Positions 62,284 through 64,000 of a DNA stretch of 64,000 nt are shown one piece after another. This DNA comes from Paludibacter sp. (lineage in GTDB: Bacteria; Bacteroidota; Bacteroidia; Bacteroidales; Paludibacteraceae). Each line of letters begins with the position of its first letter. Position 1 is the first letter of the stretch. Both the position numbers and the translations under genes were made by a program. The stretch lies in assembly GCA_028710895.1 (NCBI GenBank), contig JAQTTH010000010.1:1-64000 (forward strand), written 5' to 3'. The notes under the pieces are model-generated. The model ran no database searches. It was not told the origin of the DNA and worked only from the letters and a program-made list of their open reading frames with translations.

Positions 62284-63507
62284 TTAACCCAGTTTTACAT
62301 CCAGATTACGTTTTAATGCAGCTAAGAAACCTTCTGTACTCAGGTAGTTCTCACTGGTTACATTATCACCGTAAATCAATACTGCCAAATCCTTTGTCAT
62401 TTCGCCGGATTCAACAGTTTCAATACAAACCTGTTCCAGTTTTTCGCAGAAGTTTTGCAATTCAGCATTACCGTCCAGTTTGGCGCGGTGCATCAAACCA
62501 CGGGTCCACGCAAAGATAGACGCAATCGGATTGGTTGAAGTTGATTTGCCTTGTTGGTGTTGACGGTAGTGACGGGTTACAGTCCCGTGAGCTGCCTCAG
62601 CTTCCACTGTTTTGCCATCAGGCGTAACAAGTACTGAAGACATCAAACCAAGGGAACCAAAGCCCTGTGCAACGGTGTCAGACTGAACGTCGCCGTCGTA
62701 GTTTTTACAAGCCCACACAAATCCACCGTTCCATTTCATACACGAAGCCACCATGTCGTCGATCAGACGGTGCTCGTAAGTAATTCCTGCTTCTTTGAAT
62801 GCAGCCTGGAATTCTTTTTCGTATACTTCCTGGAAAATATCTTTGAAACGTCCGTCGTAAGCTTTCAGAATGGTGTTTTTAGTAGAAAGATACAATGGCC
62901 ATTTTTTCTCCAAAGCAACCTGGAACGATGAACGAGCAAATCCATAGATAGATTCGTCGGTATTGTACATGGTCATTGCCACGCCATCGCCTTCGAAGTT
63001 ATATACTTCCCATTCTTTTGTTTCGCCGGCTTCGTTGGTAAAGGTCATTTTCAATGTTCCTTTGCCTTTGATAACGGTGTCGGTAGCTTTGTATTGATCA
63101 CCAAAAGCATGACGACCAATAACGATAGGTTTTGTCCAGCCTTGTACGTAACGTGGCACGTTGCTCATTACAATCGGTTCGCGAAAAACAGTTCCACCAA
63201 TGATGTTACGGATAGTTCCGTTTGGCGATTTCCACATTTTTTTCAAACCGAACTCTTCTACACGTGCTTCGTCGGGTGTGATAGTGGCACATTTAATACC
63301 TACATTGTATTTGTTGATTGCATTTGCCGAATCAATAGTTACCTGATCGTTTGTCAAGTCACGATTTTCAATACTCAAATCGTAATATTTGATGTCTAAG
63401 TCGAGATAAGGGAGAATAAGTTGTTCCTTGATAAATGCCCAGATAATACGGGTCATTTCATCTCCATCAAGTTCAACAACCGGATTTTGTACTTTAATTT
63501 TGCTCAT
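62284..63507 (-). CDS. icd: NADP-dependent isocitrate dehydrogenase
   Basis: 407 residues of the eukaryote-like homodimeric type: [19 protein letters not shown] at the start, [20 protein letters not shown], and [20 protein letters not shown] with the cofactor-binding part. It oxidises isocitrate to 2-oxoglutarate in the cytosol. It lies 95 bp downstream of the citrate synthase gene on the same strand, which suggests an oxidative branch for glutamate synthesis, but an inverted repeat lies between the two. Confidence 0.96.
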   Translation of the reverse strand: MSKIKVQNPVVELDGDEMTRIIWAFIKEQLILPYLDLDIKYYDLSIENRDLTNDQVTIDSANAINKYNVGIKCATITPDEARVEEFGLKKMWKSPNGTIRNIIGGTVFREPIVMSNVPRYVQGWTKPIVIGRHAFGDQYKATDTVIKGKGTLKMTFTNEAGETKEWEVYNFEGDGVAMTMYNTDESIYGFARSSFQVALEKKWPLYLSTKNTILKAYDGRFKDIFQEVYEKEFQAAFKEAGITYEHRLIDDMVASCMKWNGGFVWACKNYDGDVQSDTVAQGFGSLGLMSSVLVTPDGKTVEAEAAHGTVTRHYRQHQQGKSTSTNPIASIFAWTRGLMHRAKLDGNAELQNFCEKLEQVCIETVESGEMTKDLAVLIYGDNVTSENYLSTEGFLAALKRNLDVKLG

Positions 63508-63521
63508 ATGGTTAGTCTATT

Positions 63522-63595
63522 GACAACAGTCAACGGACAACAGTGAAATCTGATATTGAGTCAGGTTCTGAACTGTTGTCCGTTGTCTATAGTCT
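63522..63595. repeat. Inverted repeat between citrate synthase and icd
   Basis: ACGGACAACAGT (about 63533-63544) and ACTGTTGTCCGT (about 63572-63583) are exact inverted repeats, extended outward by AGTC...GACT-type ends with an internal gap. It fills nearly the whole intergenic space. Confidence 0.65.
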
Positions 63596-63602
63596 AATTA
63601 AT

Positions 63603-64000
63603 TTATCTGTCTTTCAATGGGATAAACTCTTTACGTTCTCCAACATTTTTGTAAGCAGGACGAATGATACGTTTGCTGGCGAAGTTCAATTCTTCGATAC
63701 GGTGTGCAGCCCAACCTGTAACACGCGACATGGCAAACATGGGTGTATAAATTTCTTTCGGAAGGCCAAGTGCTTCATAAACAAAGCCTGAGTAGAAATC
63801 GACGTTTGTACAAACTTGTTTGCCAATTCCGTCACCTTTGAATGTCATGAAAGCATTTACAGAACGTTCGTCTAACAATTCAAGAAAGGCAAATTCTTTT
63901 TCAAGACCTTTTTCATGAGCCATTTTACGAGCCATTTCTTTTAGCAATAATGCACGTGGATCAGAGATGGTGTATACAGCGTGACCGATACCATAAATTA
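63603..64000 (-). CDS. gltA: Citrate synthase (3' part, runs off the window)
   Basis: The 3' 132 codons; the frame stays open to the window edge. It reads IYGIGHAVYTISDPRA, then KGDGIGKQVCTNVDFYSG and the C-terminus. GHAVYT and SDPRA are diagnostic of citrate synthase, which condenses acetyl-CoA with oxaloacetate. An internal start at 63947 can be ignored since coding continues upstream. icd follows on the same strand. Confidence 0.93.
   Translation of the reverse strand, partial: IYGIGHAVYTISDPRALLLKEMARKMAHEKGLEKEFAFLELLDERSVNAFMTFKGDGIGKQVCTNVDFYSGFVYEALGLPKEIYTPMFAMSRVTGWAAHRIEELNFASKRIIRPAYKNVGERKEFIPLKDR

Overview
The window reads as chromosome of a Bacteroidota bacterium, most likely order Bacteroidales and perhaps near Paludibacter (the genus is a guess). 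The evidence is: type IX secretion (T9SS) sorting tails on several large exported proteins; Bacteroidota-type promoters of the form TTTG-N17-21-TAnnTTTG (clearest before rpoD, tRNA-Ser, the DEAD-box gene and the GntR/ABC operon); a short primary sigma factor; LptD and MlaD proteins of Bacteroidota type; and AT-rich spacers without Shine-Dalgarno sequences.

Layout. 1-2.8 kb: a palindrome array, a DUF6261-like gene and a barrel-like outer-membrane protein. 2.8-9.1 kb: EamA exporter, a kinase-RapZ fusion with a MurU-like nucleotidyltransferase (cell-wall sugar salvage), lipid kinase, aroC, slyD. 9.1-18.9 kb: envelope and core genes lptD, amidase, MlaD, dnaA, a pRiA4b ORF-3-like gene, miaA, murB. 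18.9-25.3 kb: a second repeat array, mltG, tRNA-Ser(GCT), DEAD-box helicase, a T9SS-cargo gene broken by an in-frame TGA, pabB and pabC. 25.3-43.3 kb: an accessory block entirely on the minus strand. 43.5-51.9 kb: dnaX, ftsB, Skp, sodB, a SPOR lipoprotein, a six-gene GntR/ABC operon and a MITE-like element. 52.0-56.9 kb: mazG, an unknown gene with a third array and an AbiH stub, mutS2. 57.0-64.0 kb: DUF4197 lipoprotein, eno, HtrA protease, rpoD, icd and the 3' part of a citrate synthase gene.

The most unusual part is 25.3-43.3 kb. Three giant exported proteins (a rhamnogalacturonan-lyase-like enzyme, an FG-GAP/FN3 protein and a third of unknown N-terminus) share a roughly 450-470-residue C-terminal module ending in a T9SS tail. 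Two of them are followed directly by genes for 57-60-residue peptides that share LDNEISLALES and PEYFNNDPFKTN. A decayed third copy of tail plus peptide lies between them. Downstream on the same strand are a PqqD-like protein (the RiPP-recognition fold), an HPr-kinase-like P-loop protein, and an ABC exporter with an S26 signal-peptidase-like domain fused at its N-terminus. I infer an undescribed peptide maturation and export system linked to T9SS cargo. The link is inferred from gene order and peptide conservation, not shown.

A second theme is intergenic arrays of short palindromes or repeats with nearly fixed pitch: 42 bp at 452-633, about 20.7 bp in 103-104-bp units at 18951-19260, 23 bp at 40128-40191 and 41 bp at 53710-53955. 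The unit sequences differ between arrays. Three of the four pitches are close to whole numbers of DNA turns.
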